Positions 36,124 to 45,762 of a DNA stretch of 64,000 nucleotides are shown here, one piece after another (position 1 is the stretch's first letter; every line of letters begins with the position of its first letter). Made by a program: the position numbers and the translations under genes. The notes under the pieces were generated by a model that worked only from the letters and a program-made list of their open reading frames with translations, searched no databases and was not told the origin of the DNA. The stretch is from positions 1 through 64,000 of the forward strand of contig CAAGIO010000022.1 in assembly GCA_900769945.1 (NCBI GenBank), read 5' to 3'. This DNA comes from Bacteroidales bacterium. GTDB taxonomy: Bacteria > Bacteroidota > Bacteroidia > Bacteroidales > F082.

Positions 36124-37614
36124 ATGAAAAAAAACAATTTAATTATTGGCGCGCTGAGTGTCGCGCTTGTGGGTCTGTCTGTATTCACTGCAGTGATGTA
36201 TTCCTCACAGAAGAGGATTGAGAAGTCGGTGGCGGCGGTTCAAAGTTGCTCGTTGTCGGCCGATACCCAAGTGAAGCCGTCTGTTATTAAGGCATCGATT
36301 ACACAAGGTGAAGAGGAAAGAGTGAGTTTTGTCAGCGCAGCAGAGAAGACAGTGAACACTGTTGTCCATATCCGCACGGAGATTATCACTAAAGGCAACA
36401 GCTATTATGATTTCTTTGGACCTCTTATTGAACATCTGTATGGTGGAAAGATGGAGATACCTGACAATGTGTCAGTCGGATTCGGCTCCGGAGTGGTTGT
36501 TTCTCCTGACGGCTACATCGTGACAAACAACCATGTGGTAGATGGCGCAAGCAAAATCGAGGTTACTTTTAACGACAAACATAAGAGGGAAGCGACAATA
36601 GTTGGTAAAGATGCAAACACTGACATCGCTCTTATCAAGGTTGAAGCCAAGGATTTGGAATACCTCACTTTTGGCGATTCTGACCAAGTGAAAGTAGGAG
36701 AATGGGTGCTCGCCGTGGGTAATCCGTTCAACCTCACATCGACGGTGACGGCTGGCGTCGTAAGTGCTAAGGCTCGTAATATCAATATTTTAGGTGAGGG
36801 AACCATAGAGTCGTTTATACAAACAGATGCAGCGGTGAACCCCGGTAACAGTGGTGGTGCCTTGGTGAACACTAAAGGAGAATTAATAGGTATTAACGCC
36901 GCTATAGCTTCTCGTACCGGCAGTTATGAGGGCTATTCGTTCGCAATCCCGTCGAATATTGCGAAAAAGGTCGTTGAGGACTTCATACAGTTCGGCGCTC
37001 TCCAAAGGGCGTATCTCGGAGTTATTCCTGTTGAGATAACTGACGAATTGGCAGAGGAAGAGGGTCTTGATGTCCTTTCGGGCGTTTATGTGGCTGAGAT
37101 AGAGGAAAATGGTGGCGCGGCAAAAGCCGGCATCAAGAAAGGCGATGTCATTGTGAGCATTAACGACAATGTCGTTGACACAAGGACACAGCTGATTGGC
37201 GTCATCGGACAGTACCGTCCCGGAGATAAGGTGAATGTTAAGGTGTCACGAAAGAACAAAGAGCATAACTTTGTTGTTACATTGAAAAATATGCAAGGAA
37301 CAGAGGATATCACCAAAGACGGCGAGCGTTTCTATAACGAGACTCTCGGAATAGTGGTCGAGCCACTGTCGCCTGCATTGCAGAGCAAACTGAAAAAGAA
37401 CTACGGACTGAAGGTTATTGAAGTGAAAGAGGGCGTGCTTAAACAAAGAGGCATCAATGACGATTTTATTATTTTGTCAATAAATAATGTCAAGGTAAGC
37501 AGCGAAAAGGAACTGAATAACGCTCTTAATAACAGCCGTAATGGTAAGACCCGCATCGAAGGTACTGACACTGATGGCAAATGGGTTACTATCTTCGAGT
37601 TCTATAGAGACTAA
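36124..37614 (+). CDS. HtrA/DegP-family periplasmic serine protease
   Basis: A 496-aa envelope protease/chaperone that degrades misfolded periplasmic proteins. An N-terminal hydrophobic segment (about 5-25) has no clear cleavage site, so it may be a signal anchor. The trypsin-like domain has the full triad: H137 in VTNNHVVDG, D167 in DANTDIALI and S243 in NPGNSGGAL. Two PDZ domains follow: YLGVIPVEITDELAEEEG...AGIKKGDVIVSIN, and a more divergent C-terminal one (LGIVVEPLSPALQSK...DFIILSINN). The gene is 36 bases before the sigma-factor gene. Confidence 0.95.
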   Translation: MKKNNLIIGALSVALVGLSVFTAVMYSSQKRIEKSVAAVQSCSLSADTQVKPSVIKASITQGEEERVSFVSAAEKTVNTVVHIRTEIITKGNSYYDFFGPLIEHLYGGKMEIPDNVSVGFGSGVVVSPDGYIVTNNHVVDGASKIEVTFNDKHKREATIVGKDANTDIALIKVEAKDLEYLTFGDSDQVKVGEWVLAVGNPFNLTSTVTAGVVSAKARNINILGEGTIESFIQTDAAVNPGNSGGALVNTKGELIGINAAIASRTGSYEGYSFAIPSNIAKKVVEDFIQFGALQRAYLGVIPVEITDELAEEEGLDVLSGVYVAEIEENGGAAKAGIKKGDVIVSINDNVVDTRTQLIGVIGQYRPGDKVNVKVSRKNKEHNFVVTLKNMQGTEDITKDGERFYNETLGIVVEPLSPALQSKLKKNYGLKVIEVKEGVLKQRGINDDFIILSINNVKVSSEKELNNALNNSRNGKTRIEGTDTDGKWVTIFEFYRD

Positions 37615-37650
37615 AAGCTTTAGTTTGATTAAAAAGAAGAAGAGATTATT

Positions 37651-38517
37651 ATGAGACAGTTAAAAATATCAAAATCAATTACAAACCGAGAACAAGGTGC
37701 TCTGGATAAGTATCTCGCAGATATCGCAAAAGAGGCCATGATCTCGCCAGAGGAAGAGGTGGAACTCGCCCAAAGAATAAAACAGGGTGACCAAATAGCT
37801 CTCGACCGCCTTGTGCGCGCGAACCTGAGATTTGTGGTCTCTGTGGCAAAACAATACCAGAATCAAGGGCTTGGACTCGCTGACCTTATCAATGAGGGCA
37901 ATGTTGGCCTTATCAAGGCCGCCCAGCGTTTTGACGAGACAAAGGGATTTAAGTTCATCTCTTACGCAGTGTGGTGGATACGACAGTCTATCCTCCAGGC
38001 TGTGGCAGAACAGTCAAGGCTTGTGAGGCTGCCCCTCAACCAGGTCGGATTCTTAAGCAAGGTGAAAAAGACCGCCTCTTCGTTGGAACAACTTTATCAA
38101 CGCAAACCTACAGTAAAAGAGATAGCGGCAGAACTTGACATATCGGAAGATAAGGTTGACGCTATATTGAAAATCAACGCTAAAGAAGTGTCTATGGACG
38201 CACCAGTGAGTGACGATGACGATATGTCGTTTATAGACACCGTCATTCCGGAAGACAACTATAATGCTGATGACAAAATCAATATAGAGTCGGAAAGAGA
38301 GGCTATACAACGCTCCTTGGAGGTGCTTAACGAGAAGGAACGCCAGATTCTGAACTTCTATTTCGGACTTGACTCTAACCACAGCTATACTCTTGAGGAG
38401 ATCGGCTATATGCTTGATATGACGAGAGAACGTGTCCGCCAGATAAAGGATAAGGCGTTGAAGAAACTGAGGAACCGCTCGAAAAGCGGACTGCTCCAAG
38501 TGTATATGGATGAATGA
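37651..38517 (+). CDS. rpoD: Primary sigma factor (sigma-70, Bacteroidota type)
   Basis: A 288-aa sigma factor, short because it lacks the region 1.1 and non-conserved region of proteobacterial RpoD; this length is normal for Bacteroidota SigA. Region 1.2 begins near residue 16 (GALDKYLADIAKEAMISPEEEVELAQRIKQGD). Region 2 contains LRFVVSVAKQYQNQGLGLADLINEGNVGLIKAAQRFD and FISYAVWWIRQSILQAV. Region 3 follows (LPLNQVGFLSKVKK). Region 4.2 is YTLEEIGYMLDMTRERVRQIKDKALKKLR. It should direct RNA polymerase to the TAnnTTTG promoters seen through the window. Confidence 0.96.
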   Translation: MRQLKISKSITNREQGALDKYLADIAKEAMISPEEEVELAQRIKQGDQIALDRLVRANLRFVVSVAKQYQNQGLGLADLINEGNVGLIKAAQRFDETKGFKFISYAVWWIRQSILQAVAEQSRLVRLPLNQVGFLSKVKKTASSLEQLYQRKPTVKEIAAELDISEDKVDAILKINAKEVSMDAPVSDDDDMSFIDTVIPEDNYNADDKINIESEREAIQRSLEVLNEKERQILNFYFGLDSNHSYTLEEIGYMLDMTRERVRQIKDKALKKLRNRSKSGLLQVYMDE

Positions 38518-38811
38518 GATTTGATGATTGTTTTTATATGTTTAACCCGTTCCTATTGTTAGGGGCGGGTTATTATTTTGTTAGTTGATGCTGATAGGAG
38601 TTTGGGATTATGAGCGTGATAATGTAAACCGCCTGTGATTTACAACACAAGAGTGTTGAGGAATGAAAGGACCGGTCACGTTGAAGATGGCCGGCCCTGA
38701 AGTGTTTCAGACTCTTACTGATGAAGCGTTTGTCTCCAAAAGGGTTTTTGATATATGGTTTAATCCATTGGTAATCATTATTTTGTAACGTGATTATGGG
38801 TCAATGCCGTG
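38518..38811. other. Intergenic region with terminator and unexplained sequence
   Basis: 294 bases with no convincing gene. The first 60 bases hold the rpoD terminator. At 38667-38699 there is an imperfect GC-rich inverted repeat (AGGACCGG with CCGGCCCT). A 41-codon frame at 38663-38788 (MKGPVTLKMAG...) has GAGGA just before its ATG but overlaps the repeat, and I do not recognise the product. I see no tRNA or known small RNA. Confidence 0.4.
38543..38572 (+). terminator. Terminator after rpoD
   Basis: TAACCCG (38543-38549) pairs with CGGGTTA (38566-38572). The inner bases extend the stem to about 12 bp with two G-U pairs, and TTATTTTG follows. Confidence 0.75.
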
Positions 38812-41523
38812 TTATAGCTCGGCCATCTCCTCAACCTTGCTTCTTACATAAGGAATATCCATGTTGAAGGTCTTCTCGATAGGTTGCGAAAGGCTGTTGA
38901 TAATGAATAAAGTGTTGTCCTGCAAGTCGTTAAGTTGCATGGCGCATTCTTTCACGCTGTCCCAGTCTGGCTCAACCTTCATGAGTGGCACGAAGTTGTA
39001 AAGCACGAGGTTCCTCAGCTCAATCTCTTTAAGGTTTGTCGATTCAATTTTAGAGTGGGTTCTGACGAGTTTTTGTTCTCCAACTTCTTGAAGCACAGCG
39101 AGATATTTCTCATAAAGGACATATTCGTTTAGCATGAAGGCAATCTCGTTAGGGTAGAAGGGCTCCCAGAAAGTCTTTGGAAGTGGTTTTGCAAGGAAGC
39201 GGCCCAGCATGAATGAGCCTGCTGATAACCCGTATTTGTTCTGTTTCCTGCATTTGGCGATGATGCTTTTGAAGAAATCCACCTTTTTCTCTTCGTTGAG
39301 AAGGTTGAACACCCTCGACTGTTCGAGATGAGAACCCATCTGGCTGTCGAGGACTTGCTCCTGATAAAGGTCGGGGTTGAGGTTGTACCAAGTGTTGACC
39401 ACGTCTCTTGCCTTCTCTGGGTTGGCGTTAAGGTCGTAGCTGATGAGCCTTGCGAGAGAGTTGATGTCGGTGATGAAGTTCACTTGGCTTGAGTTGATGA
39501 TGTCCTGATATATTTCGTAAGAGAGTTTTAGTTTTGGGAAGACTCCTTTTTCTTTTTCATTCAGTTCGAACTCCTCGCCGTTCATATATTTCCTGAAACG
39601 GGCTGGTGTGAAGGTGGCCTGTCCCGCGTAAATGCTCTGTCTTTTGCTTGAAAGAGTAATCCAGTCGCCGCTTTTCAGTTCCATGCCGTCGTTGTTAATC
39701 AGTTTGTTATCTTTGATGTGTATCCCGTATTTGCCGAGGTTGAGGAATGCCGGTATCCCGTAGCCTCTACAGGCGGTGACAACATGTATGGCGGCTGGCG
39801 TAATGCTCATTATTGCGTCAACCTCGTTGAGCGTGATGGTGTCTTCTGGTGTGAAACGCTCCCTGCAGATACAAACGTTGAACCCGTCCTTTATCATCTG
39901 GCTTTCCTCATGAATGTTGAAACAAATCTTTGCTGTTGTAGCGCTCCTTGGCAGTACGCTGACGCCGTTTCCGAAGAAAGTAAGGTCTTTAAGCGACTTC
40001 TCGTCAATGGTGTCGGAGAACACTTGCCGTAGATGATAGGGCTTGATAAGCTCCATGATGTTCTCTTTCTTGATGATAGGCTTCTTGACGCAAGGTGTCT
40101 CGTTGGTTTTCATATTGTTATATTCCTCCCAAGTGAGGGTGCTGATGTCTCTGTTGAGGTACATTTCTATTGATGAGATAAGAGCAGCGCGTCCGGTAAG
40201 CTCCGACTTGTTGAGCTGGAGCACGGCGAAGAGGCTTGCCTTGTCGGGTATTGTCTCAATCCCGAACTCTATGGTCACGGGTGAGGAGAATCTCCGCTCG
40301 AGGTTCTCTAACAGTGGGTCGAAATGATAGACCGCCGGGAATGATTCCTTTATGTCTTTTCTGTCGTTATAGCTCCAGTTGGTGGCCGAGATGTTTCCCG
40401 TCATGATTTCCTCTCCGAAGATGTCGGGGTAGGACTCAATCTGCCTGCCGATGCCGGTGTTGCTGTTGCGGCTGTAAAGCACTCCAGGGCAGGAGCTGTC
40501 GTTACCGATAGTCCAGACCATTTTGTGTAAGATGAAGGCGGGGCATGCGTCCTTACCTCTCATAAATGTGGTGACCAACTCCTTGTTGTTGGTGTAGAAG
40601 CTGCGCACATATTTTGTGAAGCATAATGCTTGGTGGAAGCTGTCGGTGATAAGTCTGTCGTCGCCATTCTCATGTTCCACCACGGTGTCCTCCATCCATT
40701 GTATCCTCTTTTCCTGCTCGTCGAGGGAGAGGGAGTTCTCGTCAACAGGCTCGCTCTCGGTGATGCCTAACATGTCGAAGATGTTGCCGAGGGTGTGAAG
40801 GTAGATTCTGTTGCCCATGTTCGCGCCGTATTTGTTAGAAAGGGCATGGTAGGCGGTGCGGTTGATGCCTATGTTGAGCAAAGTAGGCATGAGACCGGGG
40901 ATATATTGTGGCATGGCACTTCTGAGGGCGAAGACGAGGGGGCTCTTGGAGTCGCCGAGTTTGCTTTGCGTCATTATCTCAAGGTTGTTGATGGCCTGCC
41001 TCAGAAGCGTCTCAAGGTCGTTGCTGTGGTAAGCCTTGGTGGTGAGAATGCAGAAGTCGGGGACAGCGTAGCATTGCTTGGTGAGTTCGAGTAACATCTT
41101 GCCTTTATGGCTGACAATAAGCTCGGAATGCAGCTTCGGGTCGCATAAAGTGGTGACAATGAGGTTGTTGTCAGTCAGAGGGTTGTCGTCAATATATTTC
41201 TTTATCCTGTCATGAAGCTGGTTCCTCAGGATATCGAGCTCCTTCTTTACCGACTCGTCCCCGTTTCTCTCTTTTATCAGGAGACGAAGGAAGTGCTCGC
41301 TCTGGCTCTTGTCATCGCTTGAAAGAAGGTAGTATATGTCGTACCATCTTGGAGCTATTTCATGAAGGCTCCCGTCTTCGCCCCTGTATATCACCGTTCC
41401 GGGCTTGTTACCTTCCGGACGGTTCTCTACGGCAAAGATGTTCTCGTTGATGTCACCTTCGCAGTTTGCGAACATGTTCATCATGAAGTAATTCGGATAA
41501 CTTGCTCTGATTCTAAATTCCAT
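38812..41523 (-). CDS. Divergent PPDK-like protein lacking the PEP-binding domain
   Basis: A 903-aa cytosolic protein. Residues about 140-460 resemble the ATP-grasp part of pyruvate phosphate dikinase: FALRSAMPQYIPGLMPTLLN (PPDK: VRSG...MPGMMDTVLN), GVLYSRNSNTG, EEIMTGNIS and LFAVLQLNKSELTGRAAL. Residues about 500-640 resemble the swivelling phosphohistidine domain, with H580 in AAIHVVTACRGYGIPA aligned to the PPDK histidine. The last 260 residues are helix-rich, and I see no PEP/pyruvate TIM barrel. The PPDK motif LQTR is LQLN here, so catalysis may differ. It could move phosphate from ATP to a protein or other acceptor. Related long proteins occur in Bacteroidota with no established function. 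Confidence 0.75.
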   Translation of the reverse strand: MEFRIRASYPNYFMMNMFANCEGDINENIFAVENRPEGNKPGTVIYRGEDGSLHEIAPRWYDIYYLLSSDDKSQSEHFLRLLIKERNGDESVKKELDILRNQLHDRIKKYIDDNPLTDNNLIVTTLCDPKLHSELIVSHKGKMLLELTKQCYAVPDFCILTTKAYHSNDLETLLRQAINNLEIMTQSKLGDSKSPLVFALRSAMPQYIPGLMPTLLNIGINRTAYHALSNKYGANMGNRIYLHTLGNIFDMLGITESEPVDENSLSLDEQEKRIQWMEDTVVEHENGDDRLITDSFHQALCFTKYVRSFYTNNKELVTTFMRGKDACPAFILHKMVWTIGNDSSCPGVLYSRNSNTGIGRQIESYPDIFGEEIMTGNISATNWSYNDRKDIKESFPAVYHFDPLLENLERRFSSPVTIEFGIETIPDKASLFAVLQLNKSELTGRAALISSIEMYLNRDISTLTWEEYNNMKTNETPCVKKPIIKKENIMELIKPYHLRQVFSDTIDEKSLKDLTFFGNGVSVLPRSATTAKICFNIHEESQMIKDGFNVCICRERFTPEDTITLNEVDAIMSITPAAIHVVTACRGYGIPAFLNLGKYGIHIKDNKLINNDGMELKSGDWITLSSKRQSIYAGQATFTPARFRKYMNGEEFELNEKEKGVFPKLKLSYEIYQDIINSSQVNFITDINSLARLISYDLNANPEKARDVVNTWYNLNPDLYQEQVLDSQMGSHLEQSRVFNLLNEEKKVDFFKSIIAKCRKQNKYGLSAGSFMLGRFLAKPLPKTFWEPFYPNEIAFMLNEYVLYEKYLAVLQEVGEQKLVRTHSKIESTNLKEIELRNLVLYNFVPLMKVEPDWDSVKECAMQLNDLQDNTLFIINSLSQPIEKTFNMDIPYVRSKVEEMAEL

Positions 41524-41575
41524 ATTGCAGCAGTATAGAAAATTATTCTAATAGGTATTAATTAAAAAAACATTG

Positions 41576-41583
41576 CAAAGGTA
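41576..41583 (-). promoter_or_regulatory. -7 promoter box of the PPDK-like gene
   Basis: Minus-strand TACCTTTG followed by CA, 52 bases before the ATG at 41523. Divergent from the pyrG promoter. Confidence 0.6.
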
Positions 41584-41596
41584 AATAAAAAATTTG

Positions 41597-41604
41597 TAAT
41601 TTTG
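41597..41604 (+). promoter_or_regulatory. -7 promoter box of pyrG
   Basis: TAATTTTG followed by CA, 38 bases before the ATG at 41643. Confidence 0.65.
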
Positions 41605-41642
41605 CAACCCGTCATAATAGTATTGATCAAACTAATTCTTCG

Positions 41643-43262
41643 ATGAAAAAGACAAAGTATATTTTTGTAACGGGAGGTGTTACTTCCTCTCTTGGAAAGG
41701 GTATTATTTCATCATCGTTGGCGAAGCTCATCCAAGGGCGAGGTTACACGGTGACAATCCAGAAACTTGACCCGTATATTAATGTTGACCCTGGGACGCT
41801 GAACCCATACGAGCATGGCGAGTGCTATGTTACTGAAGACGGTGCGGAGACAGACCTCGACCTCGGACATTATGAGCGTTTCTCCGGCACTCCCACTTCG
41901 CAGGCGAACAATATCACCACGGGAAGGATATATCAGAGTGTTATTAATAAGGAGAGAAAAGGGGAGTACCTTGGCTCTACAGTGCAGGTGGTGCCTCATA
42001 TCACAGATGAGATAAAACGTTGTATCATGCTTCTTGGGCATACCGGGAAATACGACTTTGTCATTACCGAGATAGGCGGCGTGGTAGGCGACATCGAGTC
42101 ACTTCCTTTTATAGAGGCTATCCGCCAGCTGAAATGGGAACTCGGCAACGACTGCGTCAACGTGCATCTTACCTTGGTGCCTTATCTCTCTGCAGCACAA
42201 GAGCTTAAGACAAAGCCTACACAACATTCCGTCAAAGAGCTTCAGGAACAGGGTGTGCAGCCTGATATCATTATCTGCCGCTGCGAGAAGCATATCACCG
42301 AGTCGATAAAGTCAAAGATAGCTCTTTTCTGCAACGTGTCGAAGGACGCTGTGATAGAGTGCTGCGACGCTGAATCGATTTATGACGTGCCGATAATGAT
42401 GATGCAGGAGGGCCTTGACAGAGTGGTGTTTAAGAAGGTGGGGCTTGATCTGCCGTCGGAGATTCATATTGAGAAATGGCAGAAGTTCCTCAGCCGCCTC
42501 CATAATCCAAAACACGAGGTCACAGTGGGCCTCGTCGGGAAATATGTAGAGCTCACCGACGCCTACAAGTCGATACGCGAAGCCTTAATACATGGCGGCG
42601 TTGAGAATGACACCAAGGTGAGAATAAAGAGCATTCATTCAGAATATATTACAAAAGAGAACGTCGGGCAGCAACTCGATGGTGTTGACGGTGTCTTGGT
42701 GGCTCCGGGGTTCGGAAACCGCGGCGTTGAAGGGAAAATCGTCGCTATTGAATACGCGAGGACTAACAATATCCCGTTCCTTGGGATATGCCTCGGTATG
42801 CAGTGCGCCGTCATTGAGTTCGCCCGTAATGTCATCGGACTGAAAGACGCACACTCCCGCGAGATGAATCCTGACACTAATAACCCCGTCATTGACATCA
42901 TGTCGGAACAGAAGAATATCGTAAACATGGGACATACTATGCGCCTCGGTGCCTATCCTTGCCATCTCTCCGACAAGTCGAGGCTTGTGAAGCTCTATGG
43001 CACAAACGATATATCTGAACGTCACCGCCACCGCTATGAGTTCAATAACTCCTATATCGAGTCGTTTGAGAAAAACGGCATGCTCATGGCCGGCGTGAAC
43101 CCTAATACCCAGCTTGTTGAAGCCGTTGAGCTCACTTCTCACCCTTGGTTTATTGGTGTTCAATACCACCCGGAATATAAAAGTACTGTGGCAAACCCTC
43201 ACCCTCTCTTCATAGGCTTTGTCGCAGCAATGTTGGAATATAAAGCTAAGAATGTTAAGTAG
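41643..43262 (+). CDS. pyrG: CTP synthase
   Basis: A 539-aa enzyme that aminates UTP to CTP using glutamine and ATP. The N-terminal synthetase domain begins FVTGGVTSSLGKGI and contains KLDPYINVDPGTLNPYEHGE. The C-terminal class I glutaminase domain has its nucleophile cysteine in FLGICLGMQCAV and the His/Glu pair in QYHPEYKSTV. The length is standard. yidC follows after a 2-base gap, so the two are co-transcribed. Confidence 0.98.
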   Translation: MKKTKYIFVTGGVTSSLGKGIISSSLAKLIQGRGYTVTIQKLDPYINVDPGTLNPYEHGECYVTEDGAETDLDLGHYERFSGTPTSQANNITTGRIYQSVINKERKGEYLGSTVQVVPHITDEIKRCIMLLGHTGKYDFVITEIGGVVGDIESLPFIEAIRQLKWELGNDCVNVHLTLVPYLSAAQELKTKPTQHSVKELQEQGVQPDIIICRCEKHITESIKSKIALFCNVSKDAVIECCDAESIYDVPIMMMQEGLDRVVFKKVGLDLPSEIHIEKWQKFLSRLHNPKHEVTVGLVGKYVELTDAYKSIREALIHGGVENDTKVRIKSIHSEYITKENVGQQLDGVDGVLVAPGFGNRGVEGKIVAIEYARTNNIPFLGICLGMQCAVIEFARNVIGLKDAHSREMNPDTNNPVIDIMSEQKNIVNMGHTMRLGAYPCHLSDKSRLVKLYGTNDISERHRHRYEFNNSYIESFEKNGMLMAGVNPNTQLVEAVELTSHPWFIGVQYHPEYKSTVANPHPLFIGFVAAMLEYKAKNVK

Positions 43263-43264
43263 TT

Positions 43265-45217
43265 ATGAATAAAGAATCTATCATAGGCTTCACCCTTATC
43301 ATCGGTATTTTGGTCGGTTGGACCATCTGGATGACTCCTTCAAAAGAAGAGATCGAACGCCAGAAACATTATCAGGACTCTATATATCAGGAAAACAGGA
43401 TTCGTTATATTCAGGACTCTCTCCGTTTCGTTGAGGAACAGAAGTCACTCGAACACAGGTTTGATGAACAGCAAGATGAGGCTTCTGTTGCAATACGCGA
43501 CAAGTTCGGTTATTTCGCTTCTTCGGCAGTGGGAGAGGAGAACGCCTATACAGTTGAGAACGACGTGCTGAAAATCACGCTGTCATCAAAAGGCGGTTAT
43601 GTTAAGACCGTGATGCTGAAGGACTATAAGACATGGGACTCCCTGCCGCTTATTGGCTTCGACGAGAACACTTCGAGATTCAACCTCGCTTTCTTCGCCG
43701 CAAATAGGAATATAAACACTATGGACCTCTATTTCGTTCCTTTTGTCAACGGTGTCGAATATAAAGGCGATAAGGCTCTCGCAGTTGATGATAACCCATT
43801 GACATTCAGCTTCAGAGCTTACGCTGACGATATGTCGGACAATATTAATCCGAACGAATACATCGAGTTCTCCTATACTCTGACCAAAGATGAATATATG
43901 GTTGATTTCGATGTCAAAACGGTGAATATGAAAGACGTCATCGCATCGAACAGCAACTTCCTGACAATCGACTGGTATGTGGATATCCTGAAGCAGGAGA
44001 AGGCTGTTGACCGTTATAACGGCTCTAACGTTTATTATAAATTCGTCAATGACGATGTTGAGTCGTTGAGTGGTGACCGTGGCGGAGAGAAGGACGGCGA
44101 GAAGAGCCTGAAAGGTAACCTCAGATGGTTCTCCTTCAAACAGCGTTTCTTCAGCTACTCTCTCATCTCTGATGACTACTTCAATTCCGCCGTCGTTGGA
44201 ATGAAGACGGACATTAGGTCGAAAAACCCTCGCTATCTCAAGACGATGTATGCCACCGTCGATGTGCCTTTCGATGGCCTTAGTAAGGATAATGTTATCC
44301 CGATGCGAATGTATTTCGGTCCTAACAGCTTGAAAATCATGGATTCGTATGACCTTGACCTTGAGAAGCAGATTCCTCTCGGAGGAAAACTTGTAGGATG
44401 GATTAATAGATATATCGTTGTCAATGTGTTCAACTGGCTCGGCAGCTATGGATGGAACTATGGTATCGTTATCCTTGTCCTTACATTGATAATCAAAATT
44501 GCCTTGATGCCTTTCGCATATAAGTCGTACCAGTCGTCAGCAAAGATGCGCGTCCTCAAACCAGAGATTGATGAGATAAACGAGAAATATCCTAAAGAGC
44601 AGGACGCAATGAAGAAACAGCAGGCTATCATGGAGCTCTACAAGAAGGCGGGTGTCAGCCCTACTTCCGGCTGCCTCCCGATGCTGCTGCAGCTCCCTAT
44701 ACTCTGGGCTATCTTCCGTTTCTTCCCTTCAAGTATCGAGTTGCGCCAGCAGCCTTTCCTCTGGGCAGACGACCTCTCAACATACGACAGCATCCTCGAC
44801 TTAGGGTTCAATATCCCGTTCTACGGCGACCATGTGAGCTTGTTCACCCTCCTTATGACTATCACAACAATCCTATATACCTATATTAATAATAAGCAGA
44901 TGGCTTCAACATCCGCTCCGGGTATGAAGGGAATGAAAATCATGATGTATATCATGCCTATCATGTTCCTCGGACTGTTTAATAGCTACTCCGCAGGTCT
45001 GAGCTATTACTATATGCTCATCAATATTATTACATTCCTGCAGATGTACCTCTTCAGAGTATTCCTTGACGATAAGAAACTCCGTAAGAAAATCGAACTC
45101 GCAAAGCAGAAACCTGTGAAAAAATCCTCCTTCCAGAAGAGACTTGAGGAAATGCAACGCCAACAGCAGCAGATGCTTAGACAACAACAGCAACAGCAGA
45201 AGAATTCAAAGAAATAG
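43265..45217 (+). CDS. yidC: Membrane protein insertase YidC
   Basis: A 650-aa inner-membrane insertase of the Gram-negative form: first helix at about 5-23, a large periplasmic P1 domain (about 75-365), then the conserved five-helix core from about residue 370 (WNYGIVILVLTLIIKIALMPFAYKSYQSSAKM, YKKAGVSPTSGCLPMLLQLPILWAIFRFFP). The C-terminus is basic and glutamine-rich (LEEMQRQQQQMLRQQQ), as in many Bacteroidota; such tails can contact the ribosome. It works with or without SecYEG. It is placed between pyrG and a small lipoprotein gene. Confidence 0.97.
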   Translation: MNKESIIGFTLIIGILVGWTIWMTPSKEEIERQKHYQDSIYQENRIRYIQDSLRFVEEQKSLEHRFDEQQDEASVAIRDKFGYFASSAVGEENAYTVENDVLKITLSSKGGYVKTVMLKDYKTWDSLPLIGFDENTSRFNLAFFAANRNINTMDLYFVPFVNGVEYKGDKALAVDDNPLTFSFRAYADDMSDNINPNEYIEFSYTLTKDEYMVDFDVKTVNMKDVIASNSNFLTIDWYVDILKQEKAVDRYNGSNVYYKFVNDDVESLSGDRGGEKDGEKSLKGNLRWFSFKQRFFSYSLISDDYFNSAVVGMKTDIRSKNPRYLKTMYATVDVPFDGLSKDNVIPMRMYFGPNSLKIMDSYDLDLEKQIPLGGKLVGWINRYIVVNVFNWLGSYGWNYGIVILVLTLIIKIALMPFAYKSYQSSAKMRVLKPEIDEINEKYPKEQDAMKKQQAIMELYKKAGVSPTSGCLPMLLQLPILWAIFRFFPSSIELRQQPFLWADDLSTYDSILDLGFNIPFYGDHVSLFTLLMTITTILYTYINNKQMASTSAPGMKGMKIMMYIMPIMFLGLFNSYSAGLSYYYMLINIITFLQMYLFRVFLDDKKLRKKIELAKQKPVKKSSFQKRLEEMQRQQQQMLRQQQQQQKNSKK

Positions 45218-45242
45218 TTATAATCAATAAATTTACAATAAT

Positions 45243-45716
45243 ATGAAAAAGACTCTTATTTCAACTTTGTTTTCAATCATGTTACTCTCCCTTTTCTTTT
45301 CAGGATGTAAGAAGAAAAACGTGGATGGTGATATTGTTGTCCCTGAAGAAACTAAACCGTATTCATTCATCAAGATCAATGGCGATGAATATGTCTTCGA
45401 GAATTATTTATGTATGTATTCTTCCCTTGCCGGTAAATACCGTGTGACAAGAGAACTTTCGAATGATAATGTGTTGTTTAAACTTGTAGCGAAAAATCAA
45501 GATGGCTCAAATATTACAGGAGCGACACTTGTTACTGATTCTGAGAACATTACAATGACAATCAAATTCCTTGATGTAAATTATAATGTACAGCCACAAA
45601 CGGAATTAAAGGTGTATCAAGACAGTCCAGTAGTATTCTATGCCACATCATCCGGCATTGCTGTTTCAGAAGATGCTTCAATGACAATTAACTATGAGTT
45701 GGGATATGTCAATTGA
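45243..45716 (+). CDS. Small lipoprotein of unknown function
   Basis: A 157-aa exported protein with signal peptide MKKTLISTLFSIMLLSLFFSGC and lipobox FSGCKKK. The mature part is beta-rich and polar (YSFIKINGDEYVFENYLCMYSS, ITMTIKFLDVNYNVQPQ, SMTINYELGYVN), resembling small single-domain surface or periplasmic lipoproteins of Bacteroidota. I do not recognise a domain. It is 25 bases after yidC and 46 bases before aroK, all in one direction, so it may be in the pyrG-yidC operon. Confidence 0.75.
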   Translation: MKKTLISTLFSIMLLSLFFSGCKKKNVDGDIVVPEETKPYSFIKINGDEYVFENYLCMYSSLAGKYRVTRELSNDNVLFKLVAKNQDGSNITGATLVTDSENITMTIKFLDVNYNVQPQTELKVYQDSPVVFYATSSGIAVSEDASMTINYELGYVN

Positions 45717-45762
45717 TATATCCCGGCTTATAGAATTTTGATGGTAAGTAGGCTTTCAAAAG

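Noticed and set aside
38667..38699. GC-rich inverted repeat considered as a tRNA or small-RNA arm
   Set aside because: No cloverleaf arms, TTCGA-type T-loop or CCA end fits around it.
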